Below, piece after piece: positions 1 through 10,604 of a DNA stretch of 64,000 bases; the stretch's first letter is position 1; the number at the start of each line of letters is the position of its first letter. The translations under genes and the position numbers were made by a program. The stretch spans positions 1 through 64,000 of the forward strand of contig JAJZNL010000056.1 of NCBI GenBank assembly GCA_021852345.1, in the 5' to 3' direction. The notes under the pieces are model-generated. The model searched no databases and was not told where the DNA came from. It was given only the letters and a program-made list of their open reading frames with translations. This stretch comes from Actinomycetes bacterium (lineage in GTDB: Bacteria > Actinomycetota > Acidimicrobiia > Acidimicrobiales > JABEUL01).

Positions 1-35
1 TTCGCAAGCGACTTGTGGCAATAGGCACCGATCAT
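1..35 (-). CDS. Start of a downstream ORF overlapping the tnpA stop (ATGA), partial at window edge; possibly the tnpB partner
   Basis: Minus strand ATGATCGGTGCCTATTGCCAC... starts at 35 and overlaps the TGA of tnpA (34..32). Only 11 codons visible. Confidence 0.3.
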   Translation of the reverse strand, partial: MIGAYCHKSLA

Positions 36-622
36 AACTGAATCCTTGTGGTTATACCTAATGCTTCGATTACCTGATCAGTCTTTCCACGCGCAGATCG
101 TAGCCCATACAATCTGGCAGCAAAAGAGTAGATAATGGAAACAAAATCATCCATTAGGTCCGCAGTCTGCTCCGTGGCGGCATCGGCCACCACAATGCGC
201 TTTCCTTGGATGCCAAGGAGCACTTCAAACCAGCCAAAGCCTACACGCGACAACCGATCCTTGTGCTCAACCACCAGTGTCCCCCACTCATCAGATTGAA
301 GTAATTTCGTAAGCCGAGGACGATTATCATTTACGCCAGACGCCACTTCTTTCACTGTGGCCACTACGGACAATCCCGCAGCATTGGCAAATGTTGTCAT
401 TCTTTCAGCCTGGCGATCAAGATCATCCTTTTGCTTATGTGTAGATACTCGTGCATATACGGCAGCCTTGCCGACAAGTGCATGCATGGGATCTGGTACG
501 ACAACATGTCCAGTGTTGTCAAGATATGCACCTTCGATCTTCCCTTCCTTGTAACGATTCCATGCGGCTCTGTATTTGATGTTGTTTCGCTTGCCGTACT
601 CTGACAGTTTCATAATTACCAT
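32..622 (-). CDS. tnpA: IS607-family serine recombinase (TnpA/OrfA); likely start at 613 (MKLSEYGKRNN)
   Basis: N-terminal MerR-like HTH (KLSEYGKRNNIKYRAAWNRYKEGKIEGAY) followed by serine recombinase catalytic motif AVYARVSTHKQKDDLDRQAERM and EHKDRLSRVGF. Confidence 0.9.
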   Translation of the reverse strand: MVIMKLSEYGKRNNIKYRAAWNRYKEGKIEGAYLDNTGHVVVPDPMHALVGKAAVYARVSTHKQKDDLDRQAERMTTFANAAGLSVVATVKEVASGVNDNRPRLTKLLQSDEWGTLVVEHKDRLSRVGFGWFEVLLGIQGKRIVVADAATEQTADLMDDFVSIIYSFAARLYGLRSARGKTDQVIEALGITTRIQL

Positions 623-679
623 AGTAGTATATGCAATAAAACTGTGTGCGTTTACTATGAAATAATGTACTAGTTTTAA

Positions 680-1075
680 ACACCCATACCGAGCGACTTT
701 ATTCCAGACGAGTTAACCAATTCCGCATACAGCCAAGTCAAAACGTATAGTCAATTTGCCGCTACACATGGGCAAGCCAATACTTCAATTACTCACAGCG
801 TTGGATTTGAAAGTCCCGCTTTTAGCATCGGTGAAAATGACTATTTTATTTGTGCAAATATCGCATATAGCTATGATTTTGTTTCAACCAATGGTAAGCC
901 GTTAGTTCAGTCCTTAGGCGTGTACCAATTCGGGAATAACCTGGCTCCAGGTGATTATTCAGTCATTCAATCGTACTCATATCATACCGATTGTCTTGTG
1001 ACAAATTTGTCCCAAGTTCAATGGTGGTCAGATTATGGTGGAGCATACGACCTTACTGGGACTCCATATAAATGA
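680..1075 (+). pseudogene. 5'-truncated open frame (131 codons, no start codon) reading ...ENDYFICANIAYSYDFVSTNGKPLVQSLGVYQFGNNLAPGDYSVIQSYSYHTDCLVTNLSQVQWWSDYGGAYDLTGTPYK*
   Basis: Hand translation of + strand; open from after TAA at 677-679 to TGA at 1073-1075, no in-frame ATG, protein-like composition; absent from ORF track. Confidence 0.6.
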
Positions 1076-1416
1076 GCCTGTAGTCTGCCCTTCCGCTCCT
1101 TGAATTGACATCGTTAATTATCAAGTTTGACCAAATAAGCCCTCAATCATAGACCAATCAAAGTTAAATTTTATTAAAATGCATTTTCAAATTAGGTTGC
1201 GTAATTGAGAGGCTAAAAACTTCAGCTCTGCCTCAAAATCCACTGATTGCACGACTATTTTTCCGTGATGCAGGTGCCAAAGAGCCAATAAATCACGCAA
1301 TAGGTCATTTGTTTTGTATTCGTCAGCAAAAGTCAGTCATTTTAAATTAGCCTGAGTATTTATCAATAACAAATTCAAAACATTCCTGAGATAGCACTGA
1401 ACCATAGCCGGTTTAT

Positions 1417-2094
1417 CTACACCGTATAAGTTTTAGCGGTACTTCTGCAAGCTCTTCTAACTTCTGGACGTCGTTCGGGAATCTTGAGCATATCTTGTAA
1501 GGTAAAACCGTCATCATGATTGGACCTAATAAATTCTTCGAAATATTTTGTAGCGTCTTCCACCGATATTCCAGATTCACAAAGAGTGTCATTCCACTCG
1601 TGCAACAGTTCTGTCTCTTCAAAGAGATGAGCAAATGCCTGTTCGATCTTGGAAATAGGTACCTCGATTCTAGCTACATGCCAGATCAGACGCTGCTCCA
1701 AAAGATTAAGCCCGAAAGGAGACAGGCAGGCCAATCGACCGGTTGTAAGAGCCTGCCAACAAACCGATCCCATCGAATCAAAATGTCCAACATGAAACTT
1801 GCCTTCGTAAAGATCTGGAAATGGAGTCAAATCAAAATAGCCGTTTTCCCATACATCCTTTCCAATTTTTTTAGACTCTACAACATGCGCAACCAGAACA
1901 CGATCCCTAAAGCTACCGTGCTTTCCCCTCATCGAACATGGATGGGCAACTACTACTGCCATCCCATTTTCTTGTATTCCGGGAATAGTCACGTTCTCAA
2001 ATACGTCTCCGGTAAATACTGGACGGCGATCACTCACCTCATCACCACGAGCCAAATATAATTCAGAAGGATCATCAAAACTTTGTAGACTCAA
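1417..2094 (-). CDS. Hypothetical protein (225 aa), third gene of a three-gene cassette; TTG start overlapping the upstream stop (TTGA)
   Basis: ORF track; start at 2094 overlaps the stop of the HTH gene (2091-2093). Confidence 0.7.
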   Translation of the reverse strand: MSLQSFDDPSELYLARGDEVSDRRPVFTGDVFENVTIPGIQENGMAVVVAHPCSMRGKHGSFRDRVLVAHVVESKKIGKDVWENGYFDLTPFPDLYEGKFHVGHFDSMGSVCWQALTTGRLACLSPFGLNLLEQRLIWHVARIEVPISKIEQAFAHLFEETELLHEWNDTLCESGISVEDATKYFEEFIRSNHDDGFTLQDMLKIPERRPEVRRACRSTAKTYTV

Positions 2095-2774
2095 ATATCT
2101 TCCATCCGTGATAAACGTAAGCCGAACTCCCCGTCAGCTGCCTCAAACACTTCAACATTTGATTTACAATGCTTTTTCCAGTCACGATCCAAAATACCCA
2201 AAAGCTTTTCCGGTATAATATATCCAGCGGCGAGGCTAATAAGATCTTCGAGGTGTCCACCAGCCACCACATCAATAGCTGTGACCTGAGCATCAGAAGT
2301 AAGCGTCATCTCCATCCATGCTGCAACATCTGATATATCATGATCATTTTGTAAAATTTGCACAAGTGCTACCAGTCGTAATATGCTATTCAAATGGTCG
2401 GCTGTCGGACTTTCGCCGTTACGCCATCTTCTCAGTGCTGGTACCGATACATTAACCATCCTTGCAATGTCTCGCCAAGCAAACCCATTTTCGGCCAACA
2501 AATCTAATAGCTCCTTAGCGGGTTTTTTAGCTAATAGCCATGCTGCTGCATTTAGTTTTTCTTTTAGAGCTTCATTACTATATTCTTTAATATCTTGACT
2601 TCCCCCAATATCTGGCTTAATTTTTAACAAAAGCTCAAGAAATCTATTAACCAAATCATCAATTGTCAATGTTTTATTTGTTATGAACGACTTATAGGTT
2701 TCATCAGTTGCCCTAGTAGTCGTTCTGTCTGCCGTCAATAGTTCACCCATTGGTTTTCCCATTAGTGTTCCCAT
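2091..2774 (-). CDS. Xre/antitoxin-like HTH protein
   Basis: HTH-like segment GFAWRDIARMVNVSVPALRRWRNGESPTADHLNSILRLV. Start placed at ATG 2774 because AGGAGA lies 6-7 nt upstream (complement TCTCCT 2781-2786). Confidence 0.7.
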   Translation of the reverse strand: MGTLMGKPMGELLTADRTTTRATDETYKSFITNKTLTIDDLVNRFLELLLKIKPDIGGSQDIKEYSNEALKEKLNAAAWLLAKKPAKELLDLLAENGFAWRDIARMVNVSVPALRRWRNGESPTADHLNSILRLVALVQILQNDHDISDVAAWMEMTLTSDAQVTAIDVVAGGHLEDLISLAAGYIIPEKLLGILDRDWKKHCKSNVEVFEAADGEFGLRLSRMEDI

Positions 2775-3600
2775 TAGTGTTCTCCTTTTTAAATTCAACT
2801 TCAAGCCTTTCGGTTGTAAGTAAATCAAATAACTTTCGTATAGGTTTCCGCAACTCGTCGCATTCAGAAATTACTACATTGGGATCAAATTTTGGAATAT
2901 CCTGTGGCTCCCAAAAACAATCAAAATCCCACAAAAAACAAGGACCTGATAATGGAACTGGATATCGCTTCAGCCATTTAGTTGAATTAACTACTGGTTG
3001 AGATCGCGGTCCATAACGAAAAACTAGGTTCCGATTCTCACCAACCCTGTATTCGGTAGCATCATCCCACGCTACACAAGAGTAACCCACTGTCTTCATC
3101 TCAATCGGTTCATAGGCAAGCATAGATTCATGCATCCATTGGCTCCATTTAGTTACTATATGATCATTTGCAAGGTGTGGAACCCTAATCTCATTGATGT
3201 AGCGCATTCCAATTCGCAAAATCCCATCCAGTTTAATAATTGCCGATATAGCTTCAACAGATCTTTTCACAATCTCTCGGAACTGGGGATAGTGTTGATA
3301 CTTGGTTGTCTCCACAGTAACACTATCTTTAGTTAACGCAACGGCAGAGGTCTTCTCCCGAGTAACAAACCGGGGAATTGCTATTGATGGCTGAACTTGA
3401 ACCAACGTACCCATGGGACTAAATGACAATGCCTGTGATTGTACCATTTGAGTCTCAAAAACCCATTCCGCTCCGAGCACATCAAGAAACTCTCGTAATA
3501 ATTTAGCCTGATATGACTCATCTGACATGCCGGAAAATCGAATCTCAACCACAACAAGGGCTAATGGAGCGTTTGGTAGTATCTCATGCGAATCTGTCAA
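2743..3600 (-). CDS. TIGR04255-like family protein
   Basis: N-terminus NAPLALVVVEIRFSG, then IPRFVTREKTSAVALTKDSVTVETTKYQHYPQF and RIGMRYINEIRVP, typical of TIGR04255 proteins as recalled. Confidence 0.7.
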   Translation of the reverse strand: MTDSHEILPNAPLALVVVEIRFSGMSDESYQAKLLREFLDVLGAEWVFETQMVQSQALSFSPMGTLVQVQPSIAIPRFVTREKTSAVALTKDSVTVETTKYQHYPQFREIVKRSVEAISAIIKLDGILRIGMRYINEIRVPHLANDHIVTKWSQWMHESMLAYEPIEMKTVGYSCVAWDDATEYRVGENRNLVFRYGPRSQPVVNSTKWLKRYPVPLSGPCFLWDFDCFWEPQDIPKFDPNVVISECDELRKPIRKLFDLLTTERLEVEFKKENTNGNTNGKTNG

Positions 3601-3970
3601 TTGCTATGTCCTTTACTCTCTCTTAAAAGTTTACCAAAGTGTAAGTAAATATGTAACCCACACTGAAACAAAAAATAAATATTTCGGCTTCAGAAAAAGC
3701 TGAATTTATTTTCAATCTAAATTTTTCGAATCCAAGTCAGTTTTATTTTTTTGTCACTTCTGTCTATTTTGACGTCAAACCTTTAAATCTAAGTCAAAAT
3801 TATGTCATTTCACTGGCTATCATTTTGCGGCGACGAGAAGTCTGCAATTCCCTTCAGTGAATAATGCAGCGATCAAAATATCACAATTCTGTTTGGACGG
3901 TTCGCCTGAGGTCTTACAGTTATTACTAGCTGACTAACTCCGGGATTTCAAAACATCTAAAATTTATTCT

Positions 3971-4372
3971 TCAAACTTTTCGCTTTATGATCCAAGCGCA
4001 GTCGGCTTTATCAAAACCTTGTTTCGGATAATATGTCATTGCCGATGGAGCCGACAGCAGTACCAACGTTACTTCATCAGTCAACTGAGCTCTAGTTCGG
4101 TTTATCAATTCAGTTTCTATACCACAATTTTGATAATCTTCGTCGACCGCCAAATCCGACAGATAGCAACAATAATGAAAATCTGTAAGCGATCTCGCAA
4201 TTCCCACCAATTTGCTATTATCCCAAGCAGTTACAATTAGATCTGAATTGTCAATCATTTTTTGGATGCGGTCAGGCTGATCAACTGGACGATTTATACC
4301 CGATTTCTTGAATAGCTCGGCAACTTGGTCGCCGTTCAAATTTGCATTAACTTTGTAGAAAATATCCACCAT
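3971..4372 (-). CDS. GNAT family N-acetyltransferase
   Basis: Motif YLSDLAVDEDYQNCGIETELINRTR and ending YYPKQGFDKADCAWIIKR. Confidence 0.85.
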   Translation of the reverse strand: MVDIFYKVNANLNGDQVAELFKKSGINRPVDQPDRIQKMIDNSDLIVTAWDNSKLVGIARSLTDFHYCCYLSDLAVDEDYQNCGIETELINRTRAQLTDEVTLVLLSAPSAMTYYPKQGFDKADCAWIIKRKV

Positions 4373-4521
4373 ATAATATGTTAAGTATTCGGACTTTAAT
4401 TTGTTATTAATACCATAACTTAACTCATAAGTGTCGATATAATTTAGTTAAAATCGACTTCGACCCGTTAAATTTAAACAAGTAGTCGTAGCAACAGTTA
4501 TTCGACAAATATTCTAATATT

Positions 4522-5247
4522 CTAGGAAGCTATCAGTTCAAGGAAGTCATAAAGTATTCGCGAAGTTGCACCCCAAATCACATGTCCCTTTATCTTGAAA
4601 AAGTGCATCTCTCTGACAAAGTCTTTAGAAAAGTTCCAAATCTCTTTAGAATATACGTCTTCAGTCATTAATTCCAAGATATTAACGTCAAATACCTCAG
4701 TCACCTCCGAGCTGAGTCTGTAAGAGTTGCTTTTGGTTACAGTACCAACTACTGGAACTATTAATGTAGAATTCCCCAGAGTATATGTATAATGTAACTG
4801 ACCTAGGATTGTTATTGAATCCTCTTTCACGCCTATCTCTTCATACGTCTCTCTTAGGGCAGTTTGGTCAGAAGTTTCGTCCTTCTCTTTTTTTCCTCCC
4901 GGAAATGATATTTGACCGCTGTGATTTCTGAGTTCATTTGATCTTTTGGTAAACAGGATCCTTATTTCAGAATTGTTCTTAATGCATGGAACCAAAACAG
5001 CAGAAAGACTGTGGGAAGTTTGACTAGTAGTGTCATAAAAATTCGGATTGATAAACTTAGGCGGACCTACTTGAGACCCTTCTTCAATATCTTGAGGCCA
5101 GTAAAATTTATTAGAAAGCTTTTTCCTCAATATATCGTCGAAATCAGCAAGATCTAGAGAGCGTAATCCAAAAGCTACACGACCAACGTCTTCTTTTGAA
5201 TCAACAAACGAAAAAAGAGTCGGCCTTGGTATATTGTGTTCTACCAC
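4522..5247 (-). CDS. NUDIX hydrolase, CoA-pyrophosphatase-like
   Basis: LFTKRSNELRNHSGQISFPGGKKEKDETSDQTALRETYEEIGV matches the Nudix box with the RSxxLRxHxGQxxFPGG extension. Annotated GTG start is doubtful (inside a terminator hairpin). Confidence 0.85.
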   Translation of the reverse strand: MVEHNIPRPTLFSFVDSKEDVGRVAFGLRSLDLADFDDILRKKLSNKFYWPQDIEEGSQVGPPKFINPNFYDTTSQTSHSLSAVLVPCIKNNSEIRILFTKRSNELRNHSGQISFPGGKKEKDETSDQTALRETYEEIGVKEDSITILGQLHYTYTLGNSTLIVPVVGTVTKSNSYRLSSEVTEVFDVNILELMTEDVYSKEIWNFSKDFVREMHFFKIKGHVIWGATSRILYDFLELIAS

Positions 5248-5257
5248 AGCCGACTCC
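5211..5257 (-). terminator. Rho-independent terminator of groES-groEL
   Basis: Minus strand GGAGTCGGC-TG-TGGTA-gaacacaata-TACCA-AG-GCCGACTC-TTTTTT just after the groEL stop (5277). Confidence 0.8.
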
Positions 5258-5276
5258 TTATTCCTAAAAAGTTTCC

Positions 5277-7204
<1,928 letters not shown>

Positions 7205-7227
7205 TTATTTCTCCTTTCATACTTAAA

Positions 7228-7254
7228 TTAGCACTCTCATTCCCTGAGTGCTAA
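7228..7254. promoter_or_regulatory. CIRCE operator (HrcA-binding)
   Basis: Perfect TTAGCACTC-TCATTCCCT-GAGTGCTAA 24 bp upstream of groS. Confidence 0.97.
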
Positions 7255-7320
7255 TTTTAGCAAATTTTAGAGGGGGTTCGTTCACGCTAATTATCAATGG
7301 CCAAAAAAATGAAAATGACC

Positions 7321-8382
7321 CTAAAGATTAGCGTAATTTAACGGCAAAGCGGAAAAGACAGTATCTGTAATTTCGCTGGGTCCGTCTTTAACAAATCTGA
7401 ATCCGGCAACTGCGCCGATCATTGCCGCATTATCGGTACAATCTTTTCTTAACGGAATTATGGCTTCAAGCCCATATTGGTTTGCCAAAGACTCAGTTGC
7501 TTGTCTCAGTTGAGAATTCGCCGCAACCCCTCCACCGATAATTACGGTTTTAGGGTTGTATAATTTTATCGACGCTTCCATCCTTGTTATTAGCATATCT
7601 ACTACAGCTTTTTGAAAACCGGCTGATATGTCGTCGGTCGAGACATCCAAGTTGTCTTTGGCATATCTTATTACAGCGGTTTTAAGGCCGGAAAAAGATA
7701 GATTCAAACTATTTTTAATTTCGGCTCGAGGAAATCTAATCTTATCTTGATCACCGCTTTGTGCGGCCTTATCTATCGCCGGTCCTCCCGGAAACCCAAG
7801 ATCCAAATATCGGGCAATTTTATCAAAGGCCTCACCCGCGGCGTCATCAACTGTCTGAGCGATTAAATGATATTGGCCCAACTCGGTCATATTTAATAAA
7901 ATGGTATGTCCTCCTGAGACCAGCAAAACCAAAGCGGGCAAGGCCGGCGGTACGTTTCGATCCAAAAATGAGGCCAAAAGATGCCCTTCCAAATGATTTA
8001 CGCCTACATATGGAATATTTAAACCGTAAGCTAAAGCTTTGGCGTATGACACCCCAACCATTAGAGAACCCAACAATCCTGGCCCGTGAGTAACTCCAAT
8101 CACGTCTATCTTTTTAAAGGAGTCAGTAACCGTTGCTGCCAACTGAGATTGAATGAGCGCTTCGTCAATGACATAATTAATATTTTCTAAATGAGCCCGC
8201 GAAGCCACCTCGGGAACCACTCCACCGTATTTGGCGTGAATATCAATTTGAGAAGAGATAACCGATGACAGTGTCTTTGGAAAAAAATTATCGAATGTTT
8301 GATTAAGCTTATAGCCATCATCTATATTTATAACCGCAGCAGCGGTTTCATCACAAGAAGTTTCGATTGCAAGTACGTTCAA
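7321..8382 (-). CDS. tsaD: tRNA N6-threonylcarbamoyladenosine synthase TsaD
   Basis: MNVLAIETSCDETAAAVI, GVNHLEGHLLAS, LVSGGHT. Confidence 0.97.
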   Translation of the reverse strand: MNVLAIETSCDETAAAVINIDDGYKLNQTFDNFFPKTLSSVISSQIDIHAKYGGVVPEVASRAHLENINYVIDEALIQSQLAATVTDSFKKIDVIGVTHGPGLLGSLMVGVSYAKALAYGLNIPYVGVNHLEGHLLASFLDRNVPPALPALVLLVSGGHTILLNMTELGQYHLIAQTVDDAAGEAFDKIARYLDLGFPGGPAIDKAAQSGDQDKIRFPRAEIKNSLNLSFSGLKTAVIRYAKDNLDVSTDDISAGFQKAVVDMLITRMEASIKLYNPKTVIIGGGVAANSQLRQATESLANQYGLEAIIPLRKDCTDNAAMIGAVAGFRFVKDGPSEITDTVFSALPLNYANL

Positions 8383-8930
8383 TTTACCCTCAGCTTATCT
8401 TTAATGCTTTCAAATCTTAGTTTATAATCGTTATCATTGATACCCTCCGCTATTAGCACCAGCGCATCTTCGACTGGGTGAGTATAATATTTTTTTCTGA
8501 CCCCGACAGGAGCAAAACCAAACTTGGTATACAGTGCAATTGCGGGTTTGTTTGATGCTCTAACTTCCAAAAGAACTCTATTGCTGTTGTTGTAATACGC
8601 GTAATTTAACAGCTCAACCATTAATTTAGTAGCCACAGAAGATCTTTGGTAATTTGTGGTAACCCCAATGCTCATAATGTGAACCTCGTCATAAAACATT
8701 GCCCCGATGGCATAGCCAATAACTTTGCCTCTATCGACTGCCACAAGGCACGAACGCAGTTCAGAATTTAGCTCCGTTACAAACGAATTATACGACCACG
8801 GTGGACTAAAAAGTTCATTTTCAAGCTCCACAACTGCGCCTAAATCCTCAAATCTCATTTTTTTTATGTCTACTGTCACAGTATTAAACCTGCCGCCTCT
8901 AAAATCGCAAACAGAACAAATATCATACAA
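8379..8930 (-). CDS. rimI: Ribosomal protein alanine N-acetyltransferase RimI
   Basis: GNAT fold, LLEVRASNKPAIALYTKFGFAPVGVRKKYY; located between tsaB and tsaD. Confidence 0.9.
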   Translation of the reverse strand: MYDICSVCDFRGGRFNTVTVDIKKMRFEDLGAVVELENELFSPPWSYNSFVTELNSELRSCLVAVDRGKVIGYAIGAMFYDEVHIMSIGVTTNYQRSSVATKLMVELLNYAYYNNSNRVLLEVRASNKPAIALYTKFGFAPVGVRKKYYTHPVEDALVLIAEGINDNDYKLRFESIKDKLRVN

Positions 8931-9020
8931 GTACTACTTACTTCTCAAACCTCTTGCCAGGTAGTTTTTGAGTCGTTTGATCAAGAATATATCTGAGATT
9001 AAAATTACCTAACCTCGAAA

Positions 9021-9836
9021 CTACCTTGTCTCCCAACCGATTTTAATGTTGGCCTGTCTTAAGTAATTAGGTTTCAAGTCTGACGCAAAGACCGAATCTA
9101 TAAGTCCGACTTGTTGTGCAATCTTAAGCAACGATTGCACATCCGGTTTTTCAAAATAATCATCGGCGAACAACACCGCATTAAATCGATTTTCATTTTC
9201 GGCTAACTTGATAAAGTCTTCACAATAGCGATTTAAACCAGATCCCAACAAAACTACTTTTTTGTCACCGATACCGTCTATTGAAGCCAAATGATCAAAC
9301 ACATTTGACAGCGATGACGACATTGCGTTACCTTTCGTTTCCAGATTTGCATTAAATTCCGCTATCGATTTTAATAAATTAGGCGAAGACGTCGGTATTA
9401 TCGAAAAAGGACAAAAATAGACTTCGTCTTTTTTAGCATCAATTATAGGTACGATCAGATCGCCTTTGAGAAATCGTCCTTGATGGGCTAAGATTTCCAA
9501 ACTTGAAATAGGTATGGTCCTGAGATTGGTTGATTTGGCCAACGCCATGGTCGTGGCAATTCCCGTTCTTATCCCAGTGAAAAGTCCCGGGCCAACGTCA
9601 ACGGTGATTGCGTCCAACTCCCTTAATTCAACGGATAGACTCTTCAATAACTTTCCGATAGATTCAACCAGTATTTCAACATGCTTCTGATTTCTGTATA
9701 TCGAAAAAGAACCAGCAACTTTTCCATCCAAAGCTACACCAAGTTCAAGAGAGTGAGTAGAGGTCTCTATAGCTAATAAATTTAAATTCTGCTTATCGTT
9801 ATTGAGTGGATTCATATTTACTAAGTCTTCATTCAT
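9021..9836 (-). CDS. tsaB: tRNA threonylcarbamoyladenosine biosynthesis protein TsaB
   Basis: NLLAIETSTHSLELGVAL, VDVGPGLFTGIRTGIATTMALA. Confidence 0.93.
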   Translation of the reverse strand: MNEDLVNMNPLNNDKQNLNLLAIETSTHSLELGVALDGKVAGSFSIYRNQKHVEILVESIGKLLKSLSVELRELDAITVDVGPGLFTGIRTGIATTMALAKSTNLRTIPISSLEILAHQGRFLKGDLIVPIIDAKKDEVYFCPFSIIPTSSPNLLKSIAEFNANLETKGNAMSSSLSNVFDHLASIDGIGDKKVVLLGSGLNRYCEDFIKLAENENRFNAVLFADDYFEKPDVQSLLKIAQQVGLIDSVFASDLKPNYLRQANIKIGWETR

Positions 9837-9957
9837 TTATAATCTGATTCTATGATTATTCCTATGGTTATTCCTGTACCGACATTTCAGTTGGATTCTT
9901 TAAATTAACGATCTCTGTCATCTATTTCCGCTGATACCTACTGTCGATAATTAATGT

Positions 9958-9992
9958 TGAAAAACCCAGCAAATTTCCTATAAGTGGGTTTT
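9958..9992 (-). terminator. Possible Rho-independent terminator downstream of tsaE
   Basis: Minus strand AAAACCCA-cttataggaaatttgc-TGGGTTTTTC. Confidence 0.45.
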
Positions 9993-10091
9993 AATAAACA
10001 AATAGTGCAATCAACTGACTCCGCAATCTTTAATTATAAAGACCGCAGTCATAAAGACTTTAATTGTAAAAGCTTTGTGGTTAAAGATTAT

Positions 10092-10604
10092 TTACTTAAC
10101 GTTAATAGTCAAAGTCAACTCCTCCAACACTTTAAGCACAGCCTGATTTCTATTTTTGTCATGACACGTAACCTCTATATCTCGGGTATTGTCATCATCT
10201 CCCAACTCAAAAGTAATTGTCATAAACACATCTTGAAGAAAATCCGCTACTCTGTTTCCCCATTCAATTACGGTAACGGCATGTGAAAAGTCTTCATCTA
10301 GACCCAAATCCATCACTTCATAAAAACTTTCTAGTCTGTAAGCGTCAATATGAATTAGATTGATTTCACCCTTATACACAACTGCGATTATGAAAGTCGG
10401 CGACACAACATTGTCATTAACTTTTAGAGTTTCTGCGACACCTTTAACAAACTGCGTTTTACCCGCTCCCAAATCGCCGCACAATAGAACGATATCTCCC
10501 CTTCGCATTAGTAATGCCAAAGACTTTCCGATTTTTCTGGTATCTTCAAACGAATATGACTTTATATTAAATTTCAGATCTGTCATCTTAATGTCCGTCA
10601 TCAA
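10092..10604 (-). CDS. tsaE: tRNA threonylcarbamoyladenosine biosynthesis ATPase TsaE
   Basis: P-loop LLCGDLGAGKTQFVKGVAE, SPTFIIAVVY. Confidence 0.93.
   Translation of the reverse strand: MMTDIKMTDLKFNIKSYSFEDTRKIGKSLALLMRRGDIVLLCGDLGAGKTQFVKGVAETLKVNDNVVSPTFIIAVVYKGEINLIHIDAYRLESFYEVMDLGLDEDFSHAVTVIEWGNRVADFLQDVFMTITFELGDDDNTRDIEVTCHDKNRNQAVLKVLEELTLTINVK

Noticed and set aside
1516-2061. 181-aa + strand ORF opposite the 225-aa cassette gene
   Set aside because: The minus strand frame fits the overlapping cassette; the + strand frame has no supporting start signal.
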